Positions 42,291 through 53,765 of a stretch of DNA of 64,000 bases are shown here, piece by piece. Both the position numbers and the translations under genes were made by a program. Positions within the stretch are counted from its first letter, which is position 1; every line of letters starts with the position of its first letter. The stretch is from Notospermus geniculatus (lineage: Eukaryota > Nemertea > Pilidiophora > Heteronemertea > Lineidae): contig NMRB01001168.1 of the NCBI GenBank assembly GCA_002633025.1, forward strand, positions 153,164-217,163, in the 5' to 3' direction. The notes beneath the pieces were generated by a model. The model was not told the DNA's origin and ran no database searches. It was given only the letters and a program-made list of their open reading frames with translations.

Positions 42291-42860
42291 GGGGTCTGGA
42301 ATCCAAAATTTTCTTGAGGGAGGGCCCCCAGCCCCCCCCCCACTTTTTCTTTTTCTCGCGTCTTCGGCGCTCGAACCCGCCGAGTCATCACCAATGGCAG
42401 TGGAGAACACTGGACGTCGCAGGCAACCATGGCGTGCGAGGTCGTTCGCCGGCCACACATGCGACAATTTCAGTGAACCATCCGCAAACGACAGGCGACC
42501 GCCGAGGCTGGCTGAAGTAGCCGACTGTTGTGGCATCGCATCGGAATCGTTTGCGGACGAAAGTTTCATGTTTTTTTTATCGGTCGACAAGTTGCAAAAT
42601 CAGCCGGCCTTTGCGACGGAAAATTAAACATGCTGAATTTTTGGTCTCTTGATGCGGTCGCAATTCTTTGGTCTCCATTGGCCATTGAAACCGGTCATTC
42701 AGATCGCCTAGTGCAACAATCTCCCGCAAACAATGTAACGACCACTCAAGCAATCTGATATGAGACGAGATACGATTAATCGGGCAACCACAGTGACTGG
42801 TCGCTTGGTGCAACGATCTGCAGCAGACTAGGCGACAAATCCTGCAAATCTCCAGTGTCG
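42291..42860. repeat. Repeat-like CpG-rich segment
   Basis: Contains GCGACAATTTCAG, CTAGTGCAACAATCTCCCGC and a closing CCAGTGTCGCCCTAGTGG. It resembles a decayed MITE but no clean ends are visible. Confidence 0.35.
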
Positions 42861-42909
42861 CCCTAGTGGAAAGGGCAGTCTCCTAAAAAATGGTGCCAAT
42901 GGCACTGTG

Positions 42910-43780
42910 CCCGCTTGGCTTGACAGCCTAGTGGTACTGGTAGAATCATCAGCAATCCCACTAAAGCCATATCTTAAGTACAAACATGCCATGACGACCA
43001 CATTGGATGTCCGATCAGGCTGAAATTTCACATGCACAAAAAGGTCATCTAGAGGGAGCCACACAGCACATTTGAGTGCTCTAGGTCCATGCTCTAGGTC
43101 AAGTCGTTCCTGAGTTATAGCACTTTGATGATTTTCAGGTTACGCCACCTGGCGGCCATACTGGAAGTCAAACCAGGCCCAAATTTGAAATGCACGTAAA
43201 GGTCATCTGGAGGGAGCTAAATATTAAGTTTGAGCACTCTGGGTCAAGCCTTTCCCACATAGTACTTAAGGTGATTTTCAGGTTATGCCACCTGGTGGCC
43301 ATATTGGATGTCCAAACAGGACGAAACTCGGTACTTTTGAAGGTACCCCTCTATTAAAATACACGTTTATGCAAGATATGAAGTGGCTCGGTGCAATACC
43401 GTAATGACGAACTGCGGCAGGTTCGTTACTTTTGTAGAACTTTGATCTCTGCGACCTTGAAAACTACATAGGTCAAATTAAAAACTGGGGTACTATGTTA
43501 TGTATCCTCATTAGGAGGTATACCCATGATCAAAATTTGATGAGGATCCCTCACCTAGTTAGGGAGAAATAGCAGTTTAGGTGATTTTGGTTTTGGCCCC
43601 CTAGTGGCAATGTCAAGAACCAGATTTCACCGAAATGTTGTCTGTAAGTTGCTATAACATAGAGGTACATGTGTACAAAGTTTCAACACAATAACTCACT
43701 TCATCACCAAAATATAGCCCTTTGAAGTTTTTCACAAAACGCCCCCTGGCGGCCAAACTAGAAATCCAACCGTGCTCAAA
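42910..43780. repeat. CCTGGCGGCCATA element, copy 1
   Basis: Units of about 140 bp repeat GCCACCTGGCGGCCATA-TTGGA and GGTCATCTGGAGGGAGC. A GACCTTGAAAAC-TAGGTCAAATTAAAAAC segment follows. Homologous over about 870 bp to 52203-53070. Confidence 0.65.
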
Positions 43781-44171
43781 ATCGAACTCGACCTAGATCT
43801 TAGGCCCATATACACGCCCACCAAAGACCAAAAAGATTCGTCGAAAAATAAAGGTGCTAGAGCGCTAACAAACCAAACGTTTACGTACGTACATTACGTC
43901 CTAACGCACGACATACCACCACTCAATGACCCCAACCACAGCATAAGCCCTGCTGGGCCTTGCGGCCAAGCGGGCTAAAAATCGCACGAAAAATCTCAGG
44001 TTTGCGGCATGCGTACGGCGACGTGTTATTAAACGACATTCTCACGACTGGACGCCGACCAAATCGCGCGACCACATCGGCGTCGAACGCGAGATCGTGC
44101 GATCGGTCACAGATGATCGTCGCGCGTCGAACTACGATCTAGGCTTTAAACGGACGACTTCTGATTTTACC
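43781..44171. other. GPCR 3 3' flank
   Basis: CpG-rich sequence with no gene or clear repeat. Confidence 0.4.
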
Positions 44172-45239
44172 TCATTCATGGAGTGTCGGAGTAAAGGTTT
44201 GTCTCGGATTGTAAACTGAACTTAGGCTTTCCGACTTGTGCCTCCAGCCTCGAAACAGTCGGAATAGCTCGCGCCGAAATTGAGTCCCACTTACACAGTA
44301 GAGGAGGAAGTTGACGGTGTTGTTCAGGTAAGCAAGAAGATTTGTTACAGAAGAGCTCAACGCAAATTGCTTCCAAGACCGAGATGTGAATTTGGTGTGC
44401 GAAAAATATACGAAAATGACAGAACTTGGTGATGTTAGTAAAATGAAGACAACACTAACAGTGGTCAACATGTACGTCATACTGGTCATCTGAGATGACC
44501 GACCGTCTGAACCCCCTCCAGGATTCTGGAGTTTTTTACGTTTCACCTGTCCCCTCACAACCTTGTATAGGATGCAGCAATTACAGAAAGAAATAACGGA
44601 GAATGGCAAAAGCGAATAGACCAACAGGTCAATCCAAAGCCAGACCTTCTCAAAGAAGTACACATATTCTGCCTTATATGTGCACTTATTAACATATTGA
44701 TGAAATTCAATATCAGTAGGCGATTCACGCTCTAGGTGAAGGATAAAAATCATTGGCGAATTTAACGCAAACAGGAATACAAAAAGAATTGCCAGACCAA
44801 TGAAAGTCCATCTCTTTGTACATATTGTTCTTGCCTTTAGAGGAAAAGATACAGATATCAATCGTTCTACTGTTAAACACGCGACATTCAAACTGGCAAA
44901 TTGCAGAAAGAAATACGTTAAAAAGCTGTGAACTTTGCAGGAAAAACTCGACAGACGTCTAAGGTCGATGTCAAACAAATACAAGACCCACCCTTGAAGG
45001 AGTCCTGTCCAAAGTACGGCGGTATCGACTAAAGCAAGTGTAATGAGTAAAATCCTGGTGGATGCTTTCCCAAACTTTCGTATCACCAAGACAAGGATTG
45101 TTAAAACATTGAACAATGTCCCAAATATTAATAGAAACAGAGGAACCCATTTCCGCATTTCCACATGTAGACTGAGATATTCATCCGGAGCTATGGTAGC
45201 AACTGGAGTCGCCCGCGGGCTTGGCTTTCCTCCTGTCAT
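44172..45239 (-). CDS. Class A GPCR 3 (intronless)
   Basis: 355 residues from the ATG at 45239 (MTGGKPSPRA). An open frame extends four codons upstream only from a GTG. Landmarks: WVPLFLLIFGTLFNVLTILV (TM1), LALVDTAVLW, CKVHSFLTYFFLQFASLNVA, VERLISVSFP (ERL for DRY), LLPFSVISF, FILLTSPSS, NNTVNFLLYC. The C-tail ends RQTFTPTLHE as in copies 2 and 5. At the ancestral start, ATGAGTCTT is followed at once by TAG and further stops, so the old N-terminus is lost. ECL2 has a two-residue insertion (TDIE) relative to copy 1. Otherwise intact. Confidence 0.92.
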   Translation of the reverse strand: MTGGKPSPRATPVATIAPDEYLSLHVEMRKWVPLFLLIFGTLFNVLTILVLVIRKFGKASTRILLITLALVDTAVLWTGLLQGWVLYLFDIDLRRLSSFSCKVHSFLTYFFLQFASLNVACLTVERLISVSFPLKARTICTKRWTFIGLAILFVFLFALNSPMIFILHLERESPTDIEFHQYVNKCTYKAEYVYFFEKVWLWIDLLVYSLLPFSVISFCNCCILYKVVRGQVKRKKLQNPGGGSDGRSSQMTSMTYMLTTVSVVFILLTSPSSVIFVYFSHTKFTSRSWKQFALSSSVTNLLAYLNNTVNFLLYCVSGTQFRRELFRLFRGWRHKSESLSSVYNPRQTFTPTLHE

Positions 45240-45295
45240 GGTTGGCTGCACAGTCCCGTTATTAATTCGTCATCAATTCCTAAAGACTCATTAGG

Positions 45296-46245
45296 TAGGT
45301 TTCGCAAATCGGACGAAAAGCGAAGTACGAAATACAAAATTGGACTTCATTTCCGGGACCTAATGTATTTCACGAGATGGTTGGTACCGCAGAACGCCCC
45401 AGCTGCCAGTGCATATCATGTAAGACAGGGAAAGTTGTGGTGCATCTGATGCGAAGTGGAAACGAAAGATAAATTTTAAAGTTCAATATACACGCTTCCT
45501 ATACATGTAATTGTGCTGCCCCCTTTTAATAGATTTCGAATCAACAGGAAGTGACGTAAATGGAGGATTTGCTGCTGCTGATCATGATCATGGACGTAGG
45601 CCTCGGCCTTCATACACGACCTACCGCCGGTAGACCTAGCCGTGTAGGCCTACATAGTAGGCCTAGCCTGCATCTCATGCCTACAATTCGTCCCGGCCTT
45701 CATTCATTAGGCCTAGCACGCGCTAGCCTACCGGCAACCTCAGCCGAGTTAGCCTAATAAGTTACCTTGGTTACATGTGCACTCATGCACTGGCACTGCA
45801 GTGCTTCATGCATGCATGCCAAACGAGACCATGACGATGACATGACGTCGGCGAATCCCGCTCATCAAAGAAATGAAACAACACACTCAGTTAAGTGTCA
45901 TCGAATTACATGTCAGTACTTGTTGACAACCATAATGTGAACATTGATCTAAGAAACTAGGCCTACCAAGAAACTGCATCCAAATCAGTGAGCCGTGTGA
46001 AAGCGAAATTCCATGTTTGCATGGTTGTCATGGCAGCCTCCTCCATTTACGTCACTTCCTGTTGTTTTTTAGGAAGCGTGTATACAGCCTAACTCTCGGT
46101 CTAACGTCAAACGCTGAAAGACGCTCTTGCCGCAGGCGATATCTGTGGTACCAACCATCTGCTGCGAAATACATTACGTCATGGAAATGAAGTCCAATTT
46201 CGTATTTTGTACTTTATGTTTGGTCAAATTTGGCAAACCTCACTA
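45296..46245. repeat. GAGGTTTCGC foldback element upstream of GPCR 3, with nested palindrome
   Basis: Left end TAGGTAGGTTTCGCAAATCG and right end TTTGGCAAACCTCAC, with CGAAGTACGAAATA arms. A second palindrome (AAGTGACGTAAATGGAGG and CCTCCATTTACGTCACTT, about 45495-46080) is nested within and is rich in TAGGCCTA words. Confidence 0.8.
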
Positions 46246-46850
46246 TTTTTGCGGCGAATAAATACTCGTAGTGATTTCGCGTAATTTTCAACAACTCCTC
46301 AGTCATGCTACCCTACATGTATTTGTAATATGGTCACGTGCCAGGAACTGACCAATCAGCGCGGGGTTACAGGTAAAAGCAGATCTTTAAAAACCCGGTT
46401 TTCTCCATTTATCATAGATAATATCGAGTAAAAGGCACTTAAATATTCCGTTTGACACAGAAATAATTAAGAAAAAAATAATTTTCAACTTTTGGGAAAG
46501 TTTGATAGTGACTGTATCATAAGCCTGTCTTCCAGTCGGTTGCGTGTATTACTATGCCGATGTGGAGTGGCTGCATTGAAATATCGTGCAAAATTACCCC
46601 TTATATTTTCAGTACCCCCAAACCCTGAAATTATCACGGTCAACCGACAACGAAAACTTTATGGTTTGAAGCATTAGGCCAGGGGTATGTTGTGTTCGAA
46701 CGGTTCCTTCCAACGAAACTCTGGAACCAGTCTTCGAGCACGGGCATCTCCCCATTTCTAATGGTAAATGCATTGGCCACGCATTACAGGTGCGTGACCA
46801 TATAACATGAACAGCTGAAAACCCACGAGGGTTACACAGCTGACAACGAC
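46246..46850. other. GPCR 3 upstream spacer
   Basis: No gene or bounded repeat recognised. Confidence 0.4.
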
Positions 46851-48140
46851 GATGATGAAACCTCAGTCATGTCAGTGCAGAATGACGAGGCTACCAGACC
46901 GAAGGGGGTTTGTCGATGCTGCGATCACGATGAGGCCTAGCTGTCTCGAAGCGGGATATTCGTCGGATATTGGAGTTTTCTCCCTTTATTCACCCCAAAA
47001 TGACGACCGATTCTGTCATGCATGTCACCGCCGTTGCCTTGGAGCGTCACGGTAACGCAACGGTCCATGCATCCGAATACCTCTGACGTCACGAATGACC
47101 ACTACGTCATGACAAAGCGTGTAGGAGCCTGCTCGAAGCGCAGCACGAGTCTTGCTAGTTGGATATACATGTAATCAAAGGTAATTCCCAGAGACCCTCG
47201 TCCTTCCTGTCAACCTCACTTGGAAACTGAATTCGTCCTCAACCGATTGGTTAAAGATAATGTATCACGACTTCATTGTTTACATTCAATGTTTGTAAAC
47301 ATGGATGTTTACATTATGTTATTTTGGACTTTTGGGACATGCCAACGCACCAAAATGAATACTTTTGGAATCAACAGAAATTCTAGAGGGGCATGCCACC
47401 AACAAATTACTCATAAGACAAAGAAAGCCTGGACATAAACAAACAAAATGTAAATAAACAATGAATTTCGTGGCCCGCGAAAATACCCGTGATACATTAT
47501 CTTTAAGAGGCAAAAGTCCGAAGACTAGAAGCAACAGTTTGGATAGTGCTGAGGAATTTCGGCGGAAAGTGTAACATCGTCGAAGGCCTGTTCCTCATGC
47601 AGGTAAATTCCTTGCATTTAGGAGCCAAGCTCACACAAGGCCGTCGACAGGAAGCCAGCATTGTCATTGCAGCTGTCTATTACCATGATTACAGCGGATC
47701 CAAGTTGTTGAAATCATGAACAAGCTGCTAGGACAACAGGAATTCTGATTCTGAAAGCTGATCTGAAATTAAACCGACCGTACACCATCGTTGACCAGAC
47801 ACACGTGAGTAGAAACGACGACAACAATCCCATCGCTCGTTTCCGTCCTTGAAAGGACCCGATGACGATATGAGGAGAGTTGTCTAAACGTTTGAATGTT
47901 TGTCGATACTGCAAATATTTCACCTCATCGCTCAGGAACTGGGTTTGAATATATCCCCTGGCAAAGTTGCACTCATCTGTACATAATTTTTCGCATTATT
48001 GCCGTAGGGTTGTTGAGACCTGCGTCACAATTGGTAACATGTTGAATGGGTAAACAACGATAGAATCCACAAACAACAAAGTTTTTTCGTGGCACTTGCG
48101 TGCGTGTTCAGTCAGCAGCAATTCATTGTGTAAAGGTCCG
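46851..48140. promoter_or_regulatory. GPCR 3 5' flanking block
   Basis: Same ordered words as above GPCR 2: GAAGCGGGATATTCGTCGG, CTCTGACGTCACGAATG (CRE-like, 47083), GTCGACAGGAAGCCAGC, ATATATCCCCTGGCAAAG. TTAA element B is inserted at 47251-47506. Confidence 0.45.
47251..47506. mobile_element. TTAA-flanked MITE B in GPCR 3 flank
   Basis: Same element as 6555-6810, in opposite orientation, bounded by TTAA. It occupies the same TTAA as MITE A does in the GPCR 2 unit. Confidence 0.85.
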
Positions 48141-48224
48141 GGATCCTGAGCTACTCCCGGGAGATACTTTTTCGTCTGGATTAGTCTCCATATGATTTGG
48201 CAAAAGCCACGTGTGACATCTGAC

Positions 48225-48540
48225 AGTGTTTCCGTATGCCATTGTTTCTGCTTATTGTTTGGGAAACGCTGGCAGATACATGTAGGTACGCGCTTCTCTC
48301 TGTGTCCCGTTTTGCCAAATCACAACTTATTCCGTCAGACAGTATAAAGCAAGGTTCATTGGCACACGGATGCGATCCGTTTCCAGTCTGTTTGCCCCTA
48401 GTTCTCCGGATACGACAACGCTGAAGTCCATTTGATAGATTTTTTCCGGACCTGTATCGGGCCAATTCCGTGTGCCAATGAACCTTGCTTAACAAGGGAA
48501 CACTACACAGATGGGGAACATTCAAAAATTTTACAACTGC
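48225..48540. repeat. CAGTGTTTCC / CAAGGTTCATTGGCACAC repeat
   Basis: Inner arms AGCAAGGTTCATTGGCACAC and GTGTGCCAATGAACCTTGCT are perfect inverted repeats about 120 bp apart. The outer part resembles 19140-19300. Confidence 0.7.
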
Positions 48541-48738
48541 CAACCTAGACAGCTTCAGTACTCATCTTTTGGAACTTCATAGGCCATGGTCAAAACAGAC
48601 AGAAATTGTTGTCTCCTGCCTGTAAAGAAAACCATTTCCTTTACATAAGAACCACATCGAGGTCAACACCTACAGTTCTTGTTCATGTATAAGAAGACCT
48701 GAAGACACTGGTGCGAAGGTATCCGGGGTGTTGAAATA

Positions 48739-49822
48739 CAGGGTGTCGCAGAAAAAACCTAATCCTGCGAAAAGGGGTTAATATGACCAACCCAAGAGGT
48801 GTACCACTATTAATAATAATGGGCTCCCCATAAAGCAGGGTCAATAGGCTTTCAAGTGATACCAAGATGACATTCCTTCAGTCATGCTTCACGGAGTAAA
48901 CTCCCTACGCAGTTGTGAGTCTTGCCCCCTTCGGTTTACTCGCTCTCCACAGCTGCTTATTAACTTCGTGGAAGTCGCCGCGTTTGGTCAACAGATGGCG
49001 TCAGGGCCTGGCGCGAGTTTTACAGCCTATCAGCACGTTGCTTTCAGAACTCTTTGGCCCGTTGGCAACGGATGTTCTTGTGCTACCATGGCTACGAACC
49101 GCTCGGCCAATGAAAAAGTGTCTCAGGCCAGCTTGGTTACCGGTTGCTCGGTGCTCTCATTGGTCGACTCTCTCAGCGCCACCTGTTGACCAAACGCGGC
49201 GAATTTTACAAGTTAAGCAGTTGCGTAGGGAGATTATCACGGAGCGGCATTGTTTTGAAAATGGCATGTCCAAATCCATTTGTTACAGTTCATAATCTTG
49301 GAGCCAAATTTGGAGTCGAAGTCATCAGGATCACACCTAAACATGGATCTCCCTCTGGGAAGGCGTCCCTAAATGCATCTTGAGTGGCTTTGTAAGCTCT
49401 TGTTTTCAAGGAATTTTGTTACCACAAACACTCTTTGCTCAGTGGTAAGTTGCACCATGTTGCTGGCTTGAATGTTGGGGGCTGAATACCTTTCACCCAT
49501 TGGCATCGTGTTCTGAAATCACTCACCATGTTATTGCATAACGTTAATGACATAAGGTTAAATGCTTACTTCTTTTCCTGGTCAAGCATGGCAAGCGAAC
49601 ATTCATTTCACTGGTTTACTCCAACTGTAACAAATGGCTTTGGACATGCCATTTTCAAAACAATGCCGCTCCGTGATGCATGACTGAAGGAATGTCATCG
49701 TGGTATCATTGGAAAGCATATTGACCCTGCTTTCTGGGAAACCCATTATTATAGTGGTACACCTCTTGGGGTGGTCGTATTAACCCCTTTTCTCAGGATT
49801 AGTTTTTTTCTGGGACACCCTG
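48739..49822. mobile_element. TA-flanked foldback element with CAGGGTGTC ends (mariner-like MITE)
   Basis: CAGGGTGTCGCAGAAAAAA and TTTTTTTCTGGGACACCCTG end a 1.08-kb palindrome flanked by TA. Arms extend through TTATTAATAATGGG and ATGACATTCCTTCAGTCATG. It is interrupted by a CCCTACGCAG MITE. No transposase. Confidence 0.85.
48897..49236. repeat. MITE, CCCTACGCAG family, copy 3, nested
   Basis: AAACTCCCTACGCAGTTG...TTGCGTAGGGAG inside the element 48739-49822. Confidence 0.8.
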
Positions 49823-49864
49823 TACATCTGTTGGGCCTATGGTATTCAAGTCTATCAGCTGAAG

Positions 49865-50122
49865 GTAGACTGGTCCCCTGTCGTAGTTCTCGCTTCACTA
49901 CTACGACAGGCATCTTGAACGCCAACTCGGCATGTGATTGGTCAGCCAAACGTCATCAACGGTCGCGCCATGAGTCATCATCTATTTTTAGACACTCCCG
50001 CAACGTTACGAGTCTTTATTGCTCATTTGCATACGTGTGTCAGAACACAGGCAAATATGGCGGACGCGGCCTGTCGTAGTAGTGGAGGAACGGAGCGGTA
50101 CGACAGGGGACCAGTCTAAGCT
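49865..50122. repeat. MITE with TGGTCCCCTGTCGTA ends
   Basis: AGACTGGTCCCCTGTCGTA and TACGACAGGGGACCAGTCT bound 258 bp directly 3' of GPCR 4. Confidence 0.85.
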
Positions 50123-50136
50123 GAAGGTTCATACGT

Positions 50137-51288
50137 TTACTTTCTCGACAGACTCCAGCTCGTTGATTTCCCTCGAGTGTCCGAGGAGAGGTTTGATTCA
50201 GATTGTAAACTGAGGCTTTCCGTCTTCTGTCTCAAACTTCGGAACATTCGGAATACCTCACGCCGAAATTGAGTCCCACTTACACAGTAGAGGAGAAAGT
50301 TGATTGTGTTGTTTACATAAGCATGTAGATTTGTTGCAGCATGGCTTAGTAGCATTTGAGCAAATTGTTCCATTGGCCATTCGGATATGACATCATATAT
50401 GAAAGAGACTGGGGCGGGTAATGTTAATAAAATGAAGACAACACTAACTGTGGTCAACATGTACGTCATACTGGTCATCTGAGATGGCTGACCGTTTGAC
50501 CGCCCTCCAGGACCGCCCTCACCTGTCCCCTCACGACCTGGTATAGTATGGAGCAAATTACAGAAAGAAACAACAAGGAATGGCAAGAACGAATAGACCA
50601 GCAGGGTAATCCAATGCCACACCCCCGACAAGAACACGTACTCAGGCTTATATGTACAATCAACACGATGAAATTCAATAGATCTAAAATGATATACACG
50701 TACACGTAGGCGATTCATAAAAATCATTGGCGAATTTAAGGCAAGCAGGAATAAAAAAAGAATTGCTAGACCAATGAGAGTCCATCTCTTTGTACATACT
50801 GCTCTTGCCTTCAGAGGAAAAGATACAGATATCAACCTTTCTACTGTTAAATATGCAACATTCCAACTGGCGAACTGCAGAAAGAAATACGTTAAAAAGT
50901 AGTGAACTTTGCAGGAAATATTCGACAGAAGTCTAAAGTCGATGTCAAACAAATACAAGACCCATCCATGAAGGACTGCTGTCCAAAGTACGGCGGTATC
51001 GACTAAAGCAAGTGCAATCAGTAAAATCCTCGTGGATGCTTTCCCAAACTTTCGTATCACCAAGACGAGGATTGTTAAAATATTCAACAATGTCCCAAAT
51101 ATTAATAGAAACGGAGGTACCCATTTCCACAGGAAGACCCGGAGTCGCCACTCCCAGAATAGATTGAGATATTCGTCCAGAGTTAAGGTAGCAACTCGAG
51201 TCACCCTTGTCCTTGGCTCTACTCCTGTCTTCGTTGGCTGCATAGTCCCATAATTGGTTTTGCTTGGCGTCAACTCGTAAATACCCAT
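50137..51288 (-). CDS. Class A GPCR 4 (intronless, divergent)
   Basis: 383 residues from the ATG at 51288 (MGIYELTPSKTN, homologous to copy 1's start). The frame extends further only from a TTG. TM1-TM5 match the family (GTLLNILTILV, LALVDTAVLW, VERLISVSFP, LPFLVVSFCN). After that CN, one extra T shifts ICL3 into another frame (LLHTIPGREGTGEGG). A nearby deletion removes the KRKKLQN region and restores the frame at PGGRSNG. TM6 (VSVVFILLTLPAP) and TM7 (NNTINFLLYCVSG) are intact. A small deletion after ESLS also changes the C-tail frame. G-protein contact loops are therefore rewritten while the seven helices remain. Could be functional or an early pseudogene. Confidence 0.88.
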   Translation of the reverse strand: MGIYELTPSKTNYGTMQPTKTGVEPRTRVTRVATLTLDEYLNLFWEWRLRVFLWKWVPPFLLIFGTLLNILTILVLVIRKFGKASTRILLIALALVDTAVLWTAVLHGWVLYLFDIDFRLLSNISCKVHYFLTYFFLQFASWNVAYLTVERLISVSFPLKARAVCTKRWTLIGLAILFLFLLALNSPMIFMNRLRVRVYHFRSIEFHRVDCTYKPEYVFLSGVWHWITLLVYSFLPFLVVSFCNLLHTIPGREGTGEGGPGGRSNGQPSQMTSMTYMLTTVSVVFILLTLPAPVSFIYDVISEWPMEQFAQMLLSHAATNLHAYVNNTINFLLYCVSGTQFRREVFRMFRSLRQKTESLSLQSESNLSSDTRGKSTSWSLSRK

Positions 51289-52130
51289 TTTCGTGACTAT
51301 TGGATTTAATGATATCAAGACAATTCCTACAGACCCTCGTCTGTTTTGTCAACCCAGGCCAAACTCCGAAGAGTAGAAGCAACAGTATGGATATTGCTGA
51401 GGAATTTCGGCAAAAAATGTTACGTAATTATCGTCGCATTCCTCATGCAATCTAATTCGTAGATATATATATATCACGGTACTTAATAAAGCGCAGTATC
51501 CAACCAATGTCATGGTCGCTCAAAGCGCTGTACAAGAGAAATTATATGGAGAAAGATAGTCATTCATCAAAGGCCTGAGTGAAGAGAAAGTGTTTCGGCT
51601 GCTTTTTGTAGATTTCCATGCTGGTACAGTTACGGACCTGGGGCCATATTCACGAAGCCTTCGCAACTTGGCATGCACGCAAGTCTATTGTTTGGCTGCA
51701 CATGCCCTATTGTTCACTCAGTGCCTAACAAAAGATTTGCGTGCACGCAAAGTTGCGAAGGCTTCATGAACACGGCCCCTGCTCTGGTAGCTTATTCCAC
51801 AGATGAGGGGCACAAACAGAGAATAGCACTAGTAGGAGCCTAGGTCGTACAAGATAGCGTCGACAGGACGCCACCATCGTCATTGCAGCTGTATGGTGGA
51901 GTAAACTGATCTACAATTGAAATCCAAAATCATATTCCCAAACCCTACACCATCGCTGACCAGACACACGTGAGGAGGAACGACGACAATCACTGGACTA
52001 TAACTTGGTTCATTTCACCTCATTTACGACTGGTTGCAAAAAATTTCGTCGCTCATTCGATAATCATGATGAAATGGCCAGGGCCATTGTGCTCACCTCT
52101 GTGATAAGTCTCCGTGGTTAAGTGTGAAAC
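51289..52130. promoter_or_regulatory. GPCR 4 5' flanking block
   Basis: ATATCAAGACAATTCC directly above the start and AGCGTCGACAGGACGCC near 51855 mark a shorter, more diverged form of the duplicon flank. The MITE 51635-51780 lies within. No GAGGTTTCGC element is present. Confidence 0.4.
51635..51780. repeat. MITE, AAGCCTTCGCAACTT family
   Basis: GGGGCCATATTCACGAAGCC and GGCTTCATGAACACGGCCCC are the ends, with CGCAACTT/AAGTTGCG and TGCACGCAA arms. Related sequence lies at 26885-26990. Confidence 0.8.
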
Positions 52131-52202
52131 TGTGACTCTCATGGTGAATGTTGAAGGATCAGGATAGATAAGATAAAGCTGAACACACCAAGTACTTTCC
52201 TG

Positions 52203-53070
52203 TCTAGGTCACAGATGTCAAAAATTCTATTTTTCAAGATGGCCACCTGGTGGCCACACGTGACGTTCGTTGACGTTGGGACTGAAACTTTAGCAGGAAT
52301 GTACATGATACTTGCATAGATATTTAGGCAACATTGAAACATCGTAACATTTACTACCGGTGAGACATGGCCAAAGTCAATTTTTCAAGATGGCCGCCTG
52401 GCAGCCATGTTGAAATCCAATTGAACCGAAATTTGGCATATAAGTAGACAGTACCAAGACACATATTTAGGCACGGTTAAAGCATCCTAGTTACCACTAT
52501 TTATGAGGTGTGGGTCGAAGTCCATTTTTCAAGATGGCTCCCTGGCGGCCATATTTGACGTCGAATCTGACTGAAATTTACCATATATTTATATGGTACC
52601 TAGATACATAGTTTGACAAGGTTAAAACATCCTACCTACTCCTATTTATAAAATGTGGGTCAAAGTCCATTTTTCAAGATGGCTTCCTGGCGGCCGGCGG
52701 CCATATTTGAAGTCTGATCGGGTTGAAATTTGGTGCACTTGTGCAGGGTGCCTAGATATATCTTCACACCAAATCACAACACTCTATGTCAAATAGCCAT
52801 GAAATGTGCCACCAAACAGTGAATTTTGAACTTTGACCTCTGTGACGTTGAAAAGTAGGTCAAATCAAAAACCCGGGATTTATGTGATGTAGTCTCATCA
52901 GAGGAATCCACCACAAAGGTTTCGTGGTTCTAGCTAACAGCGTTCAGGAGATACGGCCAAAAGAGGGTTTTCACAAAGCGCCACCTACAGGCCAGAGTGT
53001 ACAAGCAGCGGCGCTAAGTTTCGGTCCAGAGATAGTTTTTCCATAGGGTACCTGTACACCAAATTTCAAG
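52203..53070. repeat. CCTGGCGGCCATA element, copy 2, with four tandem units
   Basis: TTTTTCAAGATGGC-NCCTGGCGGCCA recurs at about 52228, 52380, 52522 and 52665, giving units of about 145 bp. The later GACGTTGAAAAGTAGGTCAAA part matches 43455. Confidence 0.7.
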
Positions 53071-53110
53071 TTTGTAACCCAAGCGGTTTAGAAACGTGCC
53101 ACCCCTGTTA

Positions 53111-53245
53111 AGGCCCGTTTCCACTTGAGCGTTTTACGCCGCGTTTTGACGCTTCGCCCATTGTTTGGGAGCAGAGCGGCGGAAAATAACAAAAGATTTG
53201 ACGCATCACGCGGCGTAAAACGCTCTAGTGGGAACGGGCCTTTAA
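53111..53245. repeat. MITE, AAGGCCCGTTTCCAC family
   Basis: TTAAGGCCCGTTTCCACTTG...GTGGGAACGGGCCTTTAA with TTTTACGCCGCG arms and the GCGGCGGAAAATAACAAA core. Confidence 0.85.
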
Positions 53246-53613
53246 CGACGACGACGGACGACGAGGACGCCGACGACGGACGACACACCATGAGAGAAGC
53301 TCACCTCACAGAGGTGAGCTAAAAAGGAAGCCATCGTCAACATTGCCAAAATAGTTACACAACGTTGTAATAGACTGAAAGCGAAGAAATGGCAACTGGT
53401 ATAAGGATTCTCTAGTTTTTCCTTCTCAGAACGCAAACGTGTTGAATATACTGATTTCATCGTGCAGCGAAATGTAGCCTACTCATTTCACGTTAGATTT
53501 CTATTGACTCCGATCGATCGTGTGATCAAGAATTTCAGAAGTCACGGAACACGAGTAATGTAATCGAAACTCACTTCTTACATGTATAATAATTCCTGGA
53601 CTAATGGCAGTGT

Positions 53614-53765
53614 AAAGGCGGTGACAGACTGGCGCGTAAGCAACGCGTCCGAAAGCGTTCAACCAATGAGGCAGGCGGTAACACGGACCGAAACACCTAC
53701 CGAAGAATCTGATTGGCGGAACGCCTGCAGGACGCACCGCGTACGCGCCAGTCTGTCACCGGCTA
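53614..53765. repeat. MITE, GCGGTGACAGACTGGCGCG family, copy 1
   Basis: AAGGCGGTGACAGACTGG...CCAGTCTGTCACCGGCTAA, about 150 bp. A full copy lies at 59013-59156 and half copies at 40000-40060 and 58238-58335. Confidence 0.85.

Noticed and set aside
44172-45251. Starts at GTG for GPCR 3 and 5 and at TTG for GPCR 4
   Set aside because: Eukaryotic genes start at ATG; in-frame ATGs at 45239, 60481 and 51288 were used instead.
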